A stretch of DNA of 64,000 nucleotides from Ctena decussata (GCA_963989385.1 OZ022511.1:28576503-28640502), one strand, 5' to 3'; shown: positions 54,101 through 62,655, counted from the first letter of the stretch. Notes: generated by a model from the letters alone, not told the origin. Translations and numbers: made by a program.

Positions 54101-57100
54101 TTGGGATTCGAAACCCCCACCTTTTGCACCAAAGCCATGCTTATCTATATATGCATCCTTCACTCCAGATCATCTCCTACAGAAAAGATTTTGTGACTTA
54201 CTTTCATTAGTCAAAATTAATCACAGTTAAGTGATTGGTAGCTGCACGATACCTCGACTTCTGTAGGCCCAAGCAGCTTTAAAAATTATCAGTTTATGCG
54301 TCCAAGTCCATCTCACACAGCTGGTTTCCAGTGACTTTGCTATGCTAAATAATCTTTACCATTGTTGTACAGGTATGGTTAGATGCTGTTTTAGGAAATG
54401 GTCTAAACAAGCCATGAGCTTTCGACCAAATCTTTTTCATGAAAATAGTAACTCTGAATGTATAATGTGATAGTTGAATAACTAGTTTAAACCAAACGCT
54501 GTCAGCATTTTTATTAAAAATTCTGAAAATTGGTACACCAAATATAATTACTAAATTACTGTAATTGTTTTAAAGTGGAACAGGCTGGTTTTACAAGTCA
54601 GTAATGCATCGGAAAGAAGCAGATGGGAAAGCAGACAGTGTAGACTCGCTTAGGAGCAGTCTGATCGGTGTCTGTACTGTTTGCCCAGACCTGTGTGTCC
54701 CAATACATAGAATTTTTACTGTTGTAGAAATGCTGACATTAAATGCTATCAGTTTTGGCTTACAAGCTTTGTCCAAATACCCTAAATTGCTAAGTATTGG
54801 GACACCTGAAACAGTTAATTTTCCATTTGGGACAAATGGAAAATTAATGTTTTGTAGGTGTACCAATATTCTAGCACATTAGGGTACTCTTTTTCATTTC
54901 AGAGAGTGTTTTGGTGTTCATCACCCAAAATATTCAGATGCACTGTTGGACTACGGTTTCTACCTGCTGAATGTCGATAGTATAACGGCTGCTGTACATG
55001 TTTATCAGGTATATATTAATTTCTCTTATCATAGCAGAAGGTGTGGCAGCTCAGTGTCAGAGGCAAGTAGGAGTCCTTGTAGCTCAGTGGGTCAAGCACT
55101 GGCCTGCTAAACAGATGGTTTGGGCGCGTATCCTGCTGAAGGTGGAAATTTTTTTCAAACATAAATTGGGTTCCATTGTACAGTGGACCCCTTTACAACA
55201 TGGCATTTGTTCCCAAATATTTTGACATTAAACTTGATTTGCTGTTATAAAAAATACATATTTCGAACAATATAGCCATTTAGTGCTTAATATCACAATA
55301 ACATTCTAAAGAATTTTCCTGTTGTAATAAAGATGGTGACTGTATGCAACCTTTCATTATCGCTGATTCACCACCCTGATGTGACCAAAATACTGTTGGA
55401 AAGGATGTGAAATCACAAGTCCTCCATCTGTCCATCAGAAACTAGTGGCACATTCATTTTCACCAACCATTCTTCATGTAATAATTGCCCCCTCTTCAAT
55501 GAACACCTCTCACTTTTATTGTCGAGCCCGCTTGCGGTGAGCGAGACATAGTTGTTACAGCTTCAGTTAGGTGTATGTCCATGCGTTAATGCGTGTGTCC
55601 GTCCATCCACCCGGATTTGTCCGGGCCATAACTTCTACATTTACAGATAGATTTCAAAATAATTTGGCACAGTTGTTCTTCTTGATGAGTAGAAGTGCCA
55701 TTTGAAATATTTGATCAGGTAGGTGCACGGTCAAGGTCACACTTGAAGGTCAAATGATAAAATGGCCATAAATTGAGCTTGTCCGAGCCATAACTTCTTC
55801 ATTTACAGATGGATTTCAAATAATTTGGCACAGTCGTTCTCCTTGATGAGTAGAAGTGCCATTTGAAACATTTGGTCAGGTAGGTCCAAGGTCAAGGTCA
55901 CACTTGAAGTTCAAATAATAAAATGGCCATAAATTGAGCTTGTCCGAGCCATAAATTCTACATTTATGCATGGATTTCAAAATAATTTGCTACAATTGTT
56001 CTCTTTGATGAGTAGAAATGCCATTTGAAACATTTGTTCAGGTAGGTCCAAGTTCAAGGTCACACTTAAAGGTCAAATGATAAAATGACCATAAATTGAG
56101 CTTGTCCGAGCCATAAATTCTACATTTATAGATGGATTTCAAAATAATTTGCTACAATTGTTCTCTTTTTGATGAGTAGAAATGCCATTTGGAACATTTG
56201 TTCAGGTAGGTCCAAGGACAAGGTCACACTTGAAGGTCAAATGATAAAATGGCTATAATTTGAGGTTGTCCAAGCCATAAATTCAACATTTACAAATGGA
56301 TTTCAAAATAATTTGGCACAATTGTTCTCCTTGATGAGTAGAAGTGCCATTTAGAATATTTGTTCAAGTAGGTTCAAAGTCAAGGTCACACTTGAAGGTC
56401 AAATGATAAAATGGTCATTAATTGAGCTTGTCCGAGGCATTACTTCTACATTTATGCATGGATTTCAAAATAATTTGGCACAATTCTTCTTCTTAATGAG
56501 TGGAAGTGTCAAGTGACATACATGTTTGGGTAGGTCCAAGGTCAAGGTCACACTTGAAGGTCAGTGCCAGGGCGTCCTACTGATTTGGAACATTATAGGG
56601 CAAGGGCCTACTGCGCTTGTAGTAGGTGCGGGTGGGGGTTGTTTGGACATTTTTTCTCTCGTCTATCATTTCTCTTCTTTCTCCCTCTCTGGGAGACGGC
56701 CCGATATAGACTGAAATACTGTCTCAAAGGGCCGTTAAACCAAACACACACTTGAAGGTCAGATATTGTAATTGTCATAAATTGAGCTTGTCTGGGTCAT
56801 CACTTCTACTTATTTTCCTTTGTGAAAATTTGAAAGAAAAGAAGAAATATGCTGGCTAAGCATGATGTTGTTTGGCTCTTTCCAGAGTGAAGCACTTACT
56901 TAGTCTTGACATACTTATAGGTCACTCAGTTATAGTCTTGACATACTTATAGAGGTCACTATAGCAAACAGTGGGCTCGACCAGTTGGCCCTGGACAACC
57001 TTCTAGTTGTTCAAAATGTTCAAACACTGCCAAGACTGCCTTTAGATCAGAAAAGTTTCCATAGAAAAAGTGCTTCACTCTAAGAATCCTGAGGCACAAT

Positions 57101-60100
57101 ACACCCAGTTGAATGTGCCCCATATATTGCCCAAATTTTGTCTCAAGAATGTCATTTATAAAGCTTGCAAATTGCAATGCCACCCCAGGTGTTTATTAGA
57201 AGAAATATGTTACATTACTGCTCATGAAACATGTATGCATACCTACGAGGGTCATCCAAAAAGTTCTGTCACTGACTTATATCTCGAAAACGAAAAGTGC
57301 TATTTGCCTAAAATAAAAACCATTCAGAAACCCTGTTTTTTTTATCACATAGCTGTTAAAAACCGATTCTTGTATCAATGACATAACATTCACAATCTGC
57401 TTTAAAAGAAGGGTACCCTCACCCTACTGGCAAATTAGTAAATACAACTCTGGCAATAATCAATGAAGGGATATCTATTATCGCTGCCCGGTGTCAACAA
57501 AACCTCAGGTACTAATAAACACAGAGAAAAAATCTCCAAGTGATTCTGTCCATTTTAAAGAGTTTACAGCATTTCGTAATTTCAACTTTATGCAAACAAC
57601 GCCACAGGAAAATCGACTAGGTCATGTTCTAAGTTCAAAAGCTTCATAAACGTATAATATTTCAAATTCTGAAGCATATCTTTACTGCAGTAGATCATGA
57701 CACTGTGTTCTCAATCAAAATTTCAGAAAAGATCCCTAAAATGAAGGCACAGTGGATCGTTGAAAATCACGTGACTGTGTATTTCACCATATTTCATATA
57801 TCAATATTTTTCATCGCATGTGATTGACAGAAGTCGCTGATTTTTATGTAGTGTCTCACAAAATGCAACAGACAACAACCCTGAAAATTTCAGAACCCTG
57901 CGATATGTAATTGACGAGATATGCAGCATGAATCACAAGCCAGCAGAAAAACAAAATCATGAAAATAGGCCAGTGTCAAATATAAGGTCTGTATTTGAGC
58001 TTATAATTAAACCAGATGGCATGTTTGCACCATTAATCGGATATCAGTATAAAGATAAAAGATTGTTCTTTTGATTGTTGCAAACCGTGGTAATCTATCA
58101 CGTCTGTGAGCAAAGTTATGAGTCCAGTGACAGAACTTTTTGGACGATCCTCGTATATTACTGTGCAACATGTTTTACTGGGCCCAGTTGTTCAAAACTT
58201 AACGACTTCATTAGTCAATGAGACATTAAACTTTCACATGTATAATACATTGAAACACTTCCAGTTTTTGCTGAAAAAATGTGAGGAGCTTTTGCAGTGT
58301 AAAAGCTCCTCACAATTTTTTAGCAAAAAGTATTACTGCAATGAATTTTGTGAGTATTATAAGACTTAAGGAACCCTTGACTTACGGCTTCATGAAGCCA
58401 ATGATGCTTTGTACAACCGGGCCCTTGGGTGTCATTGCACACAGTCTTTCATTATCACCCTTCCATTGGCTTGATATGACCGAAGTACTGTAGAAAGTGC
58501 TGTCAAATCGCAAAAGACCCATCCATCGTATTTGTCTCCCTTTGTTTCAGAATGCGCTGGATATTCGACAGTCAGTATTTGGTGGCAACAACCTACATGT
58601 GGCGACAGCTCATGAAGACCTCGCTTACGCCTCTTATGTGCAGGAATATAACTCAGGCAAATTTACTGATGCAAAGTAAGCTCCCTTTGCTTTTCTCTCC
58701 AACTGTAAAATTTCTAAAAATTGGAGCACCCAAAATAATCACATTAATTGTCCTAAAAATGAAATGGATGGACACTCGGTGCCAGGTGTGTGCAACTATA
58801 GTTACATACCACCGAGCCACTTGGGGAACGTCGTTATGAGAATTGAAACTGAACGGATTCCTAAAAATGAAACAGTAGTAGTGTGTCCAAAAGATGCAGA
58901 TGGAATGGCAAACAGTGTAGACCCTGATCAGCCTGCTCCTTTAGGAGCAGTCTGATCTTGGTCTGCACTGTTTGCTCAGGCCTATTTAGAATTTTTATGG
59001 TTAGAATGAATTCACTAATAAGCTCCCTTGCTTTTATATCATATTTACAAGTATATCTCAGGCAAGCCCTCTTGGTTACCCCTCTTGTCTGCTGTAATAA
59101 AACTGGCCCAGCTTAACTGATGCAGCATACTGTAAAACACTTAATATCTGCGGTATCAAAATTTCGCAGTTTAATGAAAATGACTTATTAGTAGGGGTGT
59201 AACAATACATCGGACTATCGATATATCGCAATAGTAACATTGGCAATAGTCACTATCGATAGGGAAAGCTGCAATGTCAATACTATCGGCAATAGTGTTT
59301 CCAATATCGCAATAGTTTCAATAGTTTCTAGACATGCATCTATTTCTTGAAAGAAGTCTTTAGATAAAAGAATAATAGAAATGCTTGTGGATTCCAAAGA
59401 ATGAAAAATAATATTTTCTCGTATTTTGTAGCCAAGGTGTACATGTTGTGATACAACAGTCATTAAACAATGCTTTTCAGCCGCAAATTTGTGAACATAC
59501 CAGATTTTTATACAGAAAAGCTCAGTTTCTGGATAAAAAATCTGTCCCCAATAGTTATCGCAATGCATCGCAATAGCAACCTGCAATAGTGATAGTATCG
59601 CAATGGTACTTCTTGCAATGTCAATACTATCGCAATAGTCATTTATGGACTATCGTTACATCCCTACTTATTAGCGGATATTAATTTTGGCGGTCATGAC
59701 ATTATGTCTGGAGATAATAAAGAAAAATTTGATGTAAATTTAATACAATTTTTCTAACTCTTCTATTTAACTATACGTTGCGGCATCCCATCAGAATCGC
59801 CTCATGTATAGTTTAATGAAAGGGTCTCAAATACTTACCAGGCACTCCTTTTTTAAACCTCTGTTATGCTATGCATATGTACATGTAGTAAAATTAATAT
59901 TGGCGGACTTATATTTCAGCGCCCTTTGCCCATACCGCCAATATCGCCAAAATTCAGTAACCGCCAAGCATAAGTGTTTTACAGTAAGCTCCATTGAATC
60001 TGCCTCTTGTGTGTCTTCTCAACTCAAGTACATGTACATTTTTACTGACATAAACTATTAATATATATCACTGGAAATACACTATCAGAAAACATTCTGA

Positions 60101-62563
60101 TTTGCATGTCTGAACTATTGCTGTTTCTTTACCATGAAAGCACACTGTATTGATCCTATCAATCACCCCTGCTCTTATAAATGCCCCCTGCATCTATTCT
60201 TAAAATAATGTTACATTAAGTTTCTTTATGCTCTAAATGATGCTCCCCTTTTGTAAAATGCAACACCCCTGGGATGTTTAATAGGATTAATAAGGTATGT
60301 TGAGACCCCACATTCTAAATTCATATAGGTTATGACCCCTTATTTTAAGTGCTTTGGCAATGCAGCTCCAATAAGGGGTCTCAATATACGTTTTAAGAAG
60401 CTTGTTCAAATGAGTGGTCACTTTGTAATGAGTGGTCACATAATATGGGCCGCGACATGGGAAAACCAACAAAGTGGTTGTGCGCCTAGTGAAGACTCAA
60501 ATCAGCCTGAACATCCGCCCAGTCTGATCAGAGTTTGGCTGTCTGTTTGGAGGTAGATTAGACCCTTAGCTACCTTTAAGCGCTCAGGGAAGAGTCTGAT
60601 CAGACTGGGTGGATGCCCAGGCTGATCTGAGTCTGCGCTGGGCGCAGAACCACTTTGTTGATTTTCTTGTATGTGGCTAATATGTTTTATATGGAGAATT
60701 ACGATATATTAGGACATGATTACCATCAAGCCCATGAGCCTCACAAGACTTGAGCTTATCTCAAGTTGTATTATTTTTTGTTAACAGGGATCATGCAGAA
60801 AAGGCCATAGAAATCTTAGGCAATATTCTTCAACCTGATCATTTACTACTGTCCTCTTCTAAAAGAGTTAAAGGTAGGTAACTCAAGCATACTTGTCTCA
60901 CCTGACCTAGTGATTTCTAGCTGTGCTACAGCAGAAATATTTTTTTTTCTGTAAATATTTAAAGGGGAAAATAGTTCAAACAATAAGGAAGCATAAAGCA
61001 GCTGTTACATACACAGCAATTTACACAGAATCAGAGTAGTATTGTACACAAAATCTTTCAGTTCACAAAATATAGCTGAAATGGAATAAAATGTCATAAT
61101 TAAAAATTACATGGTTATTTTCTAGATTTTATGGAAAAAATCACAGGATATAACGAGGAATGCCAAAAATATATCTTAGAAACCAACTTATACAAAATAG
61201 TAAAAGTTGCACAGTTCCAAGCTAATATAGCAACTGGATCTCAGAAAATGATTTAATAAAACTTCTGTAAGAGTTACTTCCCCTGACTGCATAAAAACTT
61301 GAAAATTTAATGGGAGAAAACAGCTTTTGCGATTAAAGTCCGAAGTGTTGTGAACCCTTAAACTGCCAAAAAGCAGCAGACCAAGTTTATGTCTGCAAAA
61401 TTTCAAAAAAAAATTCTGTCCAAACTATGAGTATATAATATTGAGAATCTAAAAGGTGAGAAAGCAAAAAGTGTAGACCCAGATGAGGCGGCTCATCCCA
61501 ATCTCCTCATTTGGATGTACACTGCTTGCAAATTTCACTATTTTCATATTTGGCTCTTTAGGTTCTAAACTTTTCAAATATTTATAGCAATTATGGCACT
61601 GTTTGTTGCAGCATTAATACTAGAAGAGATAGCTATTGACAGCCATAACAAAGAGGTTGAAGAACGATTACTAAGTGAGGCTGAGGAATTACACCTACAG
61701 TCACTGGCCCTGGCCAGAAAAGCTTTCGGGGAAAATAACGTTCAGACTGCTAAACATTACGGCAACCTAGGGAGATTGTACCAGTCTATGCACAGGTTTA
61801 AGGTGAGTTTGAGGAAATATTGTATTATTATGCAGAGTATAGGGTGTATGCTCTTAAGTCGGATTGATATATAGCTGAGTGTCAAAACCCTTTCCCTAAA
61901 ACGTTATTTTTCATTGACTATAGTGCATTTGCATGTGTGCAAAATATTTTACTCTGAGGCCTATATTCAAATATACAAAATGATGTTTGCATACCTAAAA
62001 GTCACAAAGATTTCTGAGATATAAACCATGCCCTAAATCTACTTAAAATTAAACTACAAGCGTTTGAACTTCAGTAAAAAATTTTACACATGCAGTTTTC
62101 TATTGATGCCAATTGTGATGTCATCCAAAATTTAAAAAAGTTACTGGTGTTGACTTTAAAAAAGTTATCTCTAGATAAAATTAACTTAAATTCAAGTTAA
62201 AATTATCAAAGCTTACCAAATTTTTTGCTCTTTCAAATCAAATAAAAATTTAAAGCTCTTTCAAATCATATATACACCATTATCATACAAAAAGCAGTAT
62301 TGCTTCAGTAGCAGGGTTAGCATGCATAGGTAAATTTCATTTTTGTTACCCTTAATGTTTTCTGAATTTGAAGAAATTATTTTTATAATTTTGCCAGGAA
62401 GCAGAAGAAATGCATTTACAAGCCATTGAGATCAAAGAGAGGCTGCTCGGAGCAGAGGATTATGAGGTCTCGCTGTCTGTCGGCCATCTTGCTTCTCTAT
62501 ATAATTATGACATGGGAAAATATGATGAAGCTGAGGCATTATATTTACGCTCCATTAACTTGG
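42057..62563 (+). CDS. APPBP2: APPBP2 orthologue, 11 exons, 3' end outside window
   Basis: TPR-repeat protein. In mammals it is a CUL2-elongin B/C substrate receptor that recognises C-terminal degrons, and it was first found as a binder of the APP cytoplasmic tail. Exons: 42057-42197, 48641-48729, 49877-50028, 51669-51792, 53096-53354, 53855-53922, 54903-55008, 58551-58675, 60788-60873, 61612-61802, 62398-62563. Every junction is GT/AG and phases chain without a stop, giving 502 complete codons. I judged similarity to human APPBP2 (about 585 aa) from memory: SLPERVQFDIYYK, HLLHHCFQALMDHGV, ALDIRQSVFGG and LSVGHLASLYNYDM are strikingly alike. About 80 C-terminal residues are missing to the right. 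Confidence 0.96.
43150..43347. mobile_element. Tigger/pogo-like MITE, copy 3 (diverged)
   Basis: GTCCACTCTTGATAATCTGA near the left end and GAGATAACAAGAGTTAACT at the right correspond to the termini of 33400-33616. The central ATTTTCTGATCCCGGAAAAT palindrome is also shared. Confidence 0.6.
44896..44941. repeat. Hairpin with 17-bp stem
   Basis: AGTGGCTGTCGACAGAG is mirrored by CTCTGTCAACAGCCACT (one mismatch) around a 12-20 base loop. It lies in the 42420-45731 element. Confidence 0.75.
45840..46440 (-). pseudogene. LINE reverse-transcriptase C-terminus, decayed
   Basis: On the - strand the segment reads like the end of a jockey/CR1-type non-LTR ORF2: TLGFLKRNIKVHNKDLKSTA, LVRPQLEYASTVWSPHT, AVQRRAARWA, then after a frame break MYKITYDLV and YYKYTYFPRTIVHWNALP. 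The RT palm is missing, as in 5'-truncated LINEs, and at least one frameshift (about 46165) disables it. It lies in APPBP2 intron 1, antisense to the gene. Confidence 0.85.
46441..46752 (+). pseudogene. Second LINE C-terminus, opposite strand
   Basis: On the + strand: RRYDACLTMFYEVVH, then after a frameshift SFFPMTIVLWNRFPADLV and LDSFRLGVSKISDALP followed by a stop. The SFFPxTIVLWN signature matches the end of jockey/CR1-type ORF2. It starts where the - strand relic ends, so two 5'-truncated tails lie head to head. A repeated ATCTGGATGGCGG (46422 and 46459) marks the junction. Confidence 0.8.
46947..47295. mobile_element. MITE with TACCGTA termini
   Basis: TACCGTAATCCACCCTTTTA at the left mirrors GGTCGAATACGGTA at the right. 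GCGCTTA and TAAGCGCAC motifs recur inside. TA is part of the terminus and may be the target site. Confidence 0.6.
47487..48095. mobile_element. 609-bp TIR element with 5-bp target duplication
   Basis: Terminal CAGGTTAGGGAGAAGCTCAA is inverted at the right end. ATGTT flanks both ends (47482-47486 and 48096-48100). Sub-terminal ACTTCGAT/ATCGAAGT segments extend the pairing. No transposase is encoded; the superfamily is not clear from a 5-bp duplication alone. Confidence 0.85.
48298..48592. mobile_element. MITE with GTATTAATCC termini
   Basis: ACCGTATTAATCCAATTAAA at 48295 onward is mirrored by TTATTAGGATTAATAAGTT near 48590. A related segment lies inverted at about 60160-60300. It ends 48 bases before exon 2. 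Confidence 0.55.
48641..48729 (+). CDS. APPBP2: APPBP2 exon 2 (residues 48-77)
   Basis: Acceptor TTTTATTACAG; encodes LYNKGRLCQLGIEFSELETF and the following segment, matching human LYQQGRLCQLGSEF. Ends with two bases of the Arg-77 codon; donor GTAAGA. Confidence 0.96.
48849..49066. repeat. Three consecutive hairpins
   Basis: Hairpin 1: GAAGGAATTTGCTTCC/GAAGCAAATTCTTTC (48859-48900). Hairpin 2: GAAAGGAATTTGCTTCC/GGAGCAAATTCTTTC (48919-48960). Hairpin 3: a nearly perfect palindrome of about 88 bases (48977-49065), CTTCCCTG..CAAAGAATACCTTCTAAAT, centred on GGTATACC. It lies in APPBP2 intron 2. Confidence 0.85.
49637..49851. mobile_element. Tigger/pogo-like MITE, copy 4
   Basis: Begins CAGTCAACTGTAGATATCTC and ends GATAACGAGAGTTGACTG, followed by TA; the AAATTTTCTGG/CCAGAAAATTT palindrome is intact. 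It ends 25 bases before exon 3, so it overlaps the branch-point region of intron 2. Confidence 0.8.
49877..50028 (+). CDS. APPBP2: APPBP2 exon 3 (residues 77-128)
   Basis: Acceptor TTATTTCCAG; encodes HLLHHCFQALMDHGVRVSEI, then VIQLGFSL. Strong match to the human HLLHHCFQALMDHGV segment. Donor GTAAAG, one base into Gly-128. Confidence 0.96.
50029..50931. other. Intron 3, proximal part
   Basis: No recognised repeat or RNA. Short open frames at 50195-50398 and 50514-50711 lack support. Confidence 0.4.
50932..51110. repeat. Diverged relative of the 1315-1661 MITE arm
   Basis: CAGTTAAACCTGCTTATGTG, GTCACCTCTACTTAGGGGTC and GGGGTCATTTGTCTTAAGCA parallel the left arm of 1315-1661. Only one arm is present. 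Confidence 0.75.
51263..51590. repeat. Nested palindromes of the ACAACATAT hairpin family
   Basis: Hairpin A (51270-51335): GTTGTGATCCCTCATTAGAA..GGTTACAAC. Hairpin B (51433-51503): ACATATGTTGTGACCCCTCA..GGTCACAACATATGT. The GAGCTCTAGATAAG..AGTATTTGGTGATAATTAA block between them recurs inverted after B (51520-51575). A similar hairpin is at 31362-31427. It lies in APPBP2 intron 3. Confidence 0.8.
51669..51792 (+). CDS. APPBP2: APPBP2 exon 4 (residues 128-169)
   Basis: Acceptor ATATTTTCTAG; encodes GGFLSDAGWYFDSEKVYRSC, matching human GGFLSDAGWYSDAEKVFLSC. A TPR-like helix pair. The downstream part (TSVPSLCRSLECSV) is more diverged than the start. Donor GTGAGT. Confidence 0.95.
51867..52300 (-). 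pseudogene. LINE ORF2 C-terminal relic
   Basis: Read on the - strand: LLNIWYKDHVTYEDVRRKSQ, then TLVKKQKQFRWFGHASTSSG, TILQGT, GKRRRGRETKR and RWEDNSKEWTGM. This is the standard C-terminus of one common animal non-LTR retrotransposon type. The frame shifts near 52085 where CTGCAGGGCAC is repeated, so it is dead. It sits in APPBP2 intron 4, antisense to the gene. Confidence 0.85.
52808..53013. mobile_element. MITE, AACCAACAAAGTGG family, copy 1
   Basis: GAAAACACCAACAGAGTGGC and CCACTTTGTTGGTTTT are inverted ends. Sub-terminal CAGATGAGCCTGGGCATC and its mirror GGATGCCCAGACTGA follow. A second copy is at 60471-60665 in intron 8. It ends about 80 bases upstream of exon 5. Confidence 0.85.
53096..53354 (+). 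CDS. APPBP2: APPBP2 exon 5 (residues 169-255)
   Basis: Acceptor TTCTGGTTCCAG; encodes LLHVQNSNCKFKEAN, LYTECCALLFAESQYDEAF (a TPR), LSASLPQKAVVDVLRQCSK. Human has LYGELCALLFAKSHYDEAY and LPVKVVVDVLRQASK at the same place. Phase 0 donor GTAAGG. Confidence 0.97.
53855..53922 (+). CDS. APPBP2: APPBP2 exon 6 (residues 256-278)
   Basis: A 68-base exon after TTTTCATCCCAG; encodes VCVVKREFVKAEILVKHAVN, matching human ACVVKREFKKAEQLIKHAVY. Donor GTAGGT. Confidence 0.96.
53940..54135 (-). mobile_element. tRNA-derived SINE, family 3, copy B
   Basis: On the - strand: a B-box-like TTTCGAATCCC, CTGTTAACCCAACAGTAAAT, CTTGGCTCTGTCCTTCATAT and CTGTGCCCAAG, matching 39406-39655. It starts just 18 bases after exon 6, so intron 6 begins with it. 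Confidence 0.75.
54600..54725. repeat. CAGTGTAGAC hairpin family, copy
   Basis: GCAGACAGTGTAGACTCGCT and GTCTGTACTGTTTGCC are inverted, with AGGAGCAGTCTGATC between. Relatives: 28555-28621, 58885-58990, 61460-61540. Flanking GGGACACCTGAAA/TTTTCATTTGGGAC-like symmetry at 54800-54860 suggests a larger element. Confidence 0.65.
54903..55008 (+). CDS. APPBP2: APPBP2 exon 7 (residues 278-313)
   Basis: Acceptor TTTTTCATTTCAG; encodes ECFGVHHPKYSDALLDYGFY then LLNVDSITAAVHVYQ. Human: DHFGSKHPKYSDTLLDYGFYLLNVDNI. Donor GTATAT; intron 7 is 3.5 kb. Confidence 0.97.
55068..55145 (+). repeat. tRNA-like SINE head
   Basis: GTCCTTGTAGCTCAGTGGGTCAAGC resembles a tRNA A-box region and GGTTTGGGCGCGTATCC a decayed B box. 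Folding is imperfect, so this is a SINE fragment, not a tRNA gene. Confidence 0.45.
55351..55445 (+). repeat. SINE family 2 tail fragment
   Basis: TTTCATTATCGCTGATTCAC, ATACTGTTGGAAAGGATGTG and AAGTCCTCCATCTGTCCATC match the tail of the 30145-30350 copy. Confidence 0.7.
55521..56981. mobile_element. TIR element with six 162-bp tandem repeats (pearl-like)
   Basis: GTCGAGCCCGCT at 55521 and AGTGGGCTCGAC at 56970-56981 are inverted ends (11 of 12). Between them are six units starting 55627, 55789, 55950, 56112, 56276 and 56438 (period 161-164), plus a partial unit after an insertion. Each unit holds GATGAGTAGAAGTGCCATTT and CAAGGTCACACTTGAAGGTC. This resembles the pearl class of bivalve elements (inverted flanks around ~160-bp tandem cores). 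TCAAGGTCA, the SF-1/ERR-type site, is exact in five of six units. It lies in APPBP2 intron 7. Confidence 0.8.
56570..56752. repeat. Insertion within the 162-bp array
   Basis: The array breaks off after CACTTGAAGGTCAG and resumes at about 56750 with CACACTTGAAGGTCAG. The insert contains CTCTCTGGGAGACGGCCCGATATAGA and a GGGCCGTTAAACC end; its GGGAGACGGC..GATATAGACTGA core recurs at 33940-33990. Confidence 0.6.
57246..58153. mobile_element. Mariner-type non-autonomous element
   Basis: CGAGGGTCATCCAAAAAGTT at the left is inverted as AACTTTTTGGACGATCCTCG at the right, both flanked by TA (57244-57245, 58154-58155). Such ends are typical of Tc1/mariner. At 908 bp it is too short for an intact transposase of about 345 residues, and no D,D34D frame is visible. 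Confidence 0.85.
58180..58424. mobile_element. GGGCCC-terminated MITE
   Basis: GGGCCCAGTTGTTCAAAACT and TTTGTACAACCGGGCCC are inverted ends. The middle is a hairpin, TGTGAGGAGCTTTTGCA/AAAAGCTCCTCACA. It lies 127 bases upstream of exon 8. Confidence 0.8.
58431..58530 (+). repeat. SINE family 2 tail fragment
   Basis: CATTGCACACAGTCTTTCAT, TTGATATGACCGAAGTACTG and AAAGTGCTGTCAAATCGCAA match the family 2 tail. It abuts the exon 8 acceptor tract. Confidence 0.7.
58551..58675 (+). CDS. APPBP2: APPBP2 exon 8 (residues 314-355)
   Basis: Acceptor CCCTTTGTTTCAG; encodes NALDIRQSVFGGNNLHVATA then HEDLAYASYVQEYNSGKF. Human: ALDIRQSVFGGKNIHVATAHEDLAYSSYVHQYSSGKF. The most conserved exon read here. Donor GTAAGC. 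Confidence 0.98.
58763..58860 (+). repeat. Dispersed repeat, copy 2 (shared with 9205-9290)
   Basis: See 9205-9290. This copy reads MDGHSVPGVCNY then SHLGNVVMRIETE in one frame and is better preserved. It lies 88 bases into APPBP2 intron 8. Confidence 0.6.
58885..58990. repeat. CAGTGTAGAC hairpin family, copy
   Basis: GGCAAACAGTGTAGACCCTG and GGTCTGCACTGTTTGCTC are inverted around AGCCTGCTCC..GGAGCAGTCTGATC. Confidence 0.75.
59128..59986. mobile_element. MITE with TACTGTAAAACACTTA ends, split by a hAT insertion
   Basis: TACTGTAAAACACTTA (59128) and TAAGTGTTTTACAGTA (ending 59986) are perfect 16-bp inverted ends. Sub-terminal CGGTATCAAAATTTCGC mirrors GCGAAATTTTGG-like sequence on the right. 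The hAT element at 59192-59666 sits inside and accounts for more than half its length. Confidence 0.8.
59192..59666. mobile_element. hAT MITE with 8-bp target duplication
   Basis: Begins TAGGGGTGTAACAATACATC and ends GACTATCGTTACATCCCTA. CTTATTAG flanks both sides (59184-59191 and 59667-59674). Eight-base duplications and a TAGGGGTG start are hAT hallmarks. The interior is built of repeated ATCGCAATAGT-like motifs in both arms; it has no transposase. Confidence 0.9.
60471..60665. mobile_element. MITE, AACCAACAAAGTGG family, copy 2
   Basis: GAAAACCAACAAAGTGGTTG and CCACTTTGTTGATTTTC are inverted ends; GCGCCTAGTGAAGACTCAAA and CTGAGTCTGCGCTGGGCGC are sub-terminal. Same family as 52808-53013. 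Confidence 0.85.
60788..60873 (+). CDS. APPBP2: APPBP2 exon 9 (residues 355-384)
   Basis: Acceptor TTTTTTGTTAACAG; encodes DHAEKAIEILGNILQPDHLL then LSSSKRVK. Human: HAERAIGIITHILPEDHLLLASSKRVK. Donor GTAGGT. Confidence 0.96.
61460..61540. repeat. CAGTGTAGAC hairpin family, decayed copy
   Basis: GCAAAAAGTGTAGACCCAGA and GGATGTACACTGCTTGC are imperfect inverted repeats, 70 bases upstream of exon 10. Confidence 0.6.
61612..61802 (+). CDS. APPBP2: APPBP2 exon 10 (residues 384-447)
   Basis: Acceptor CTGTTTGTTGCAG; encodes LILEEIAIDSHNKEVEERLL, then HLQSLALARKAFGENNVQTA and KHYGNLGRLYQSMHRFK, two TPRs. Human carries ALILEEIAIDCHNKE and KHYGNLGRLYQSM. Donor GTGAGT, phase 0. Confidence 0.98.
62398..62563 (+). 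CDS. APPBP2: APPBP2 exon 11 (residues 448-503), last in window
   Basis: Acceptor ATAATTTTGCCAG; encodes EAEEMHLQAIEIKERLLGAE then DYEVSLSVGHLASLYNYDMG and ALYLRSINL. One base into Gly-503, donor GTAGGT. The human protein continues for about 80 residues (one more TPR and an acidic tail), so at least one exon must lie beyond 64000. Confidence 0.97.
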
Positions 62564-62655
62564 GTAGGTATAATTACTGTATTATGACACCTTGACCAGC
62601 GTAAAACCTGAACTATAAATTCAGTAAAAATGGATCCTTTGAAACCATCTGAAAA

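Noticed and set aside
55627..56570. CRISPR-like array
   Set aside because: Units are contiguous 162-bp tandem repeats without short repeat-spacer structure, in a eukaryotic intron.
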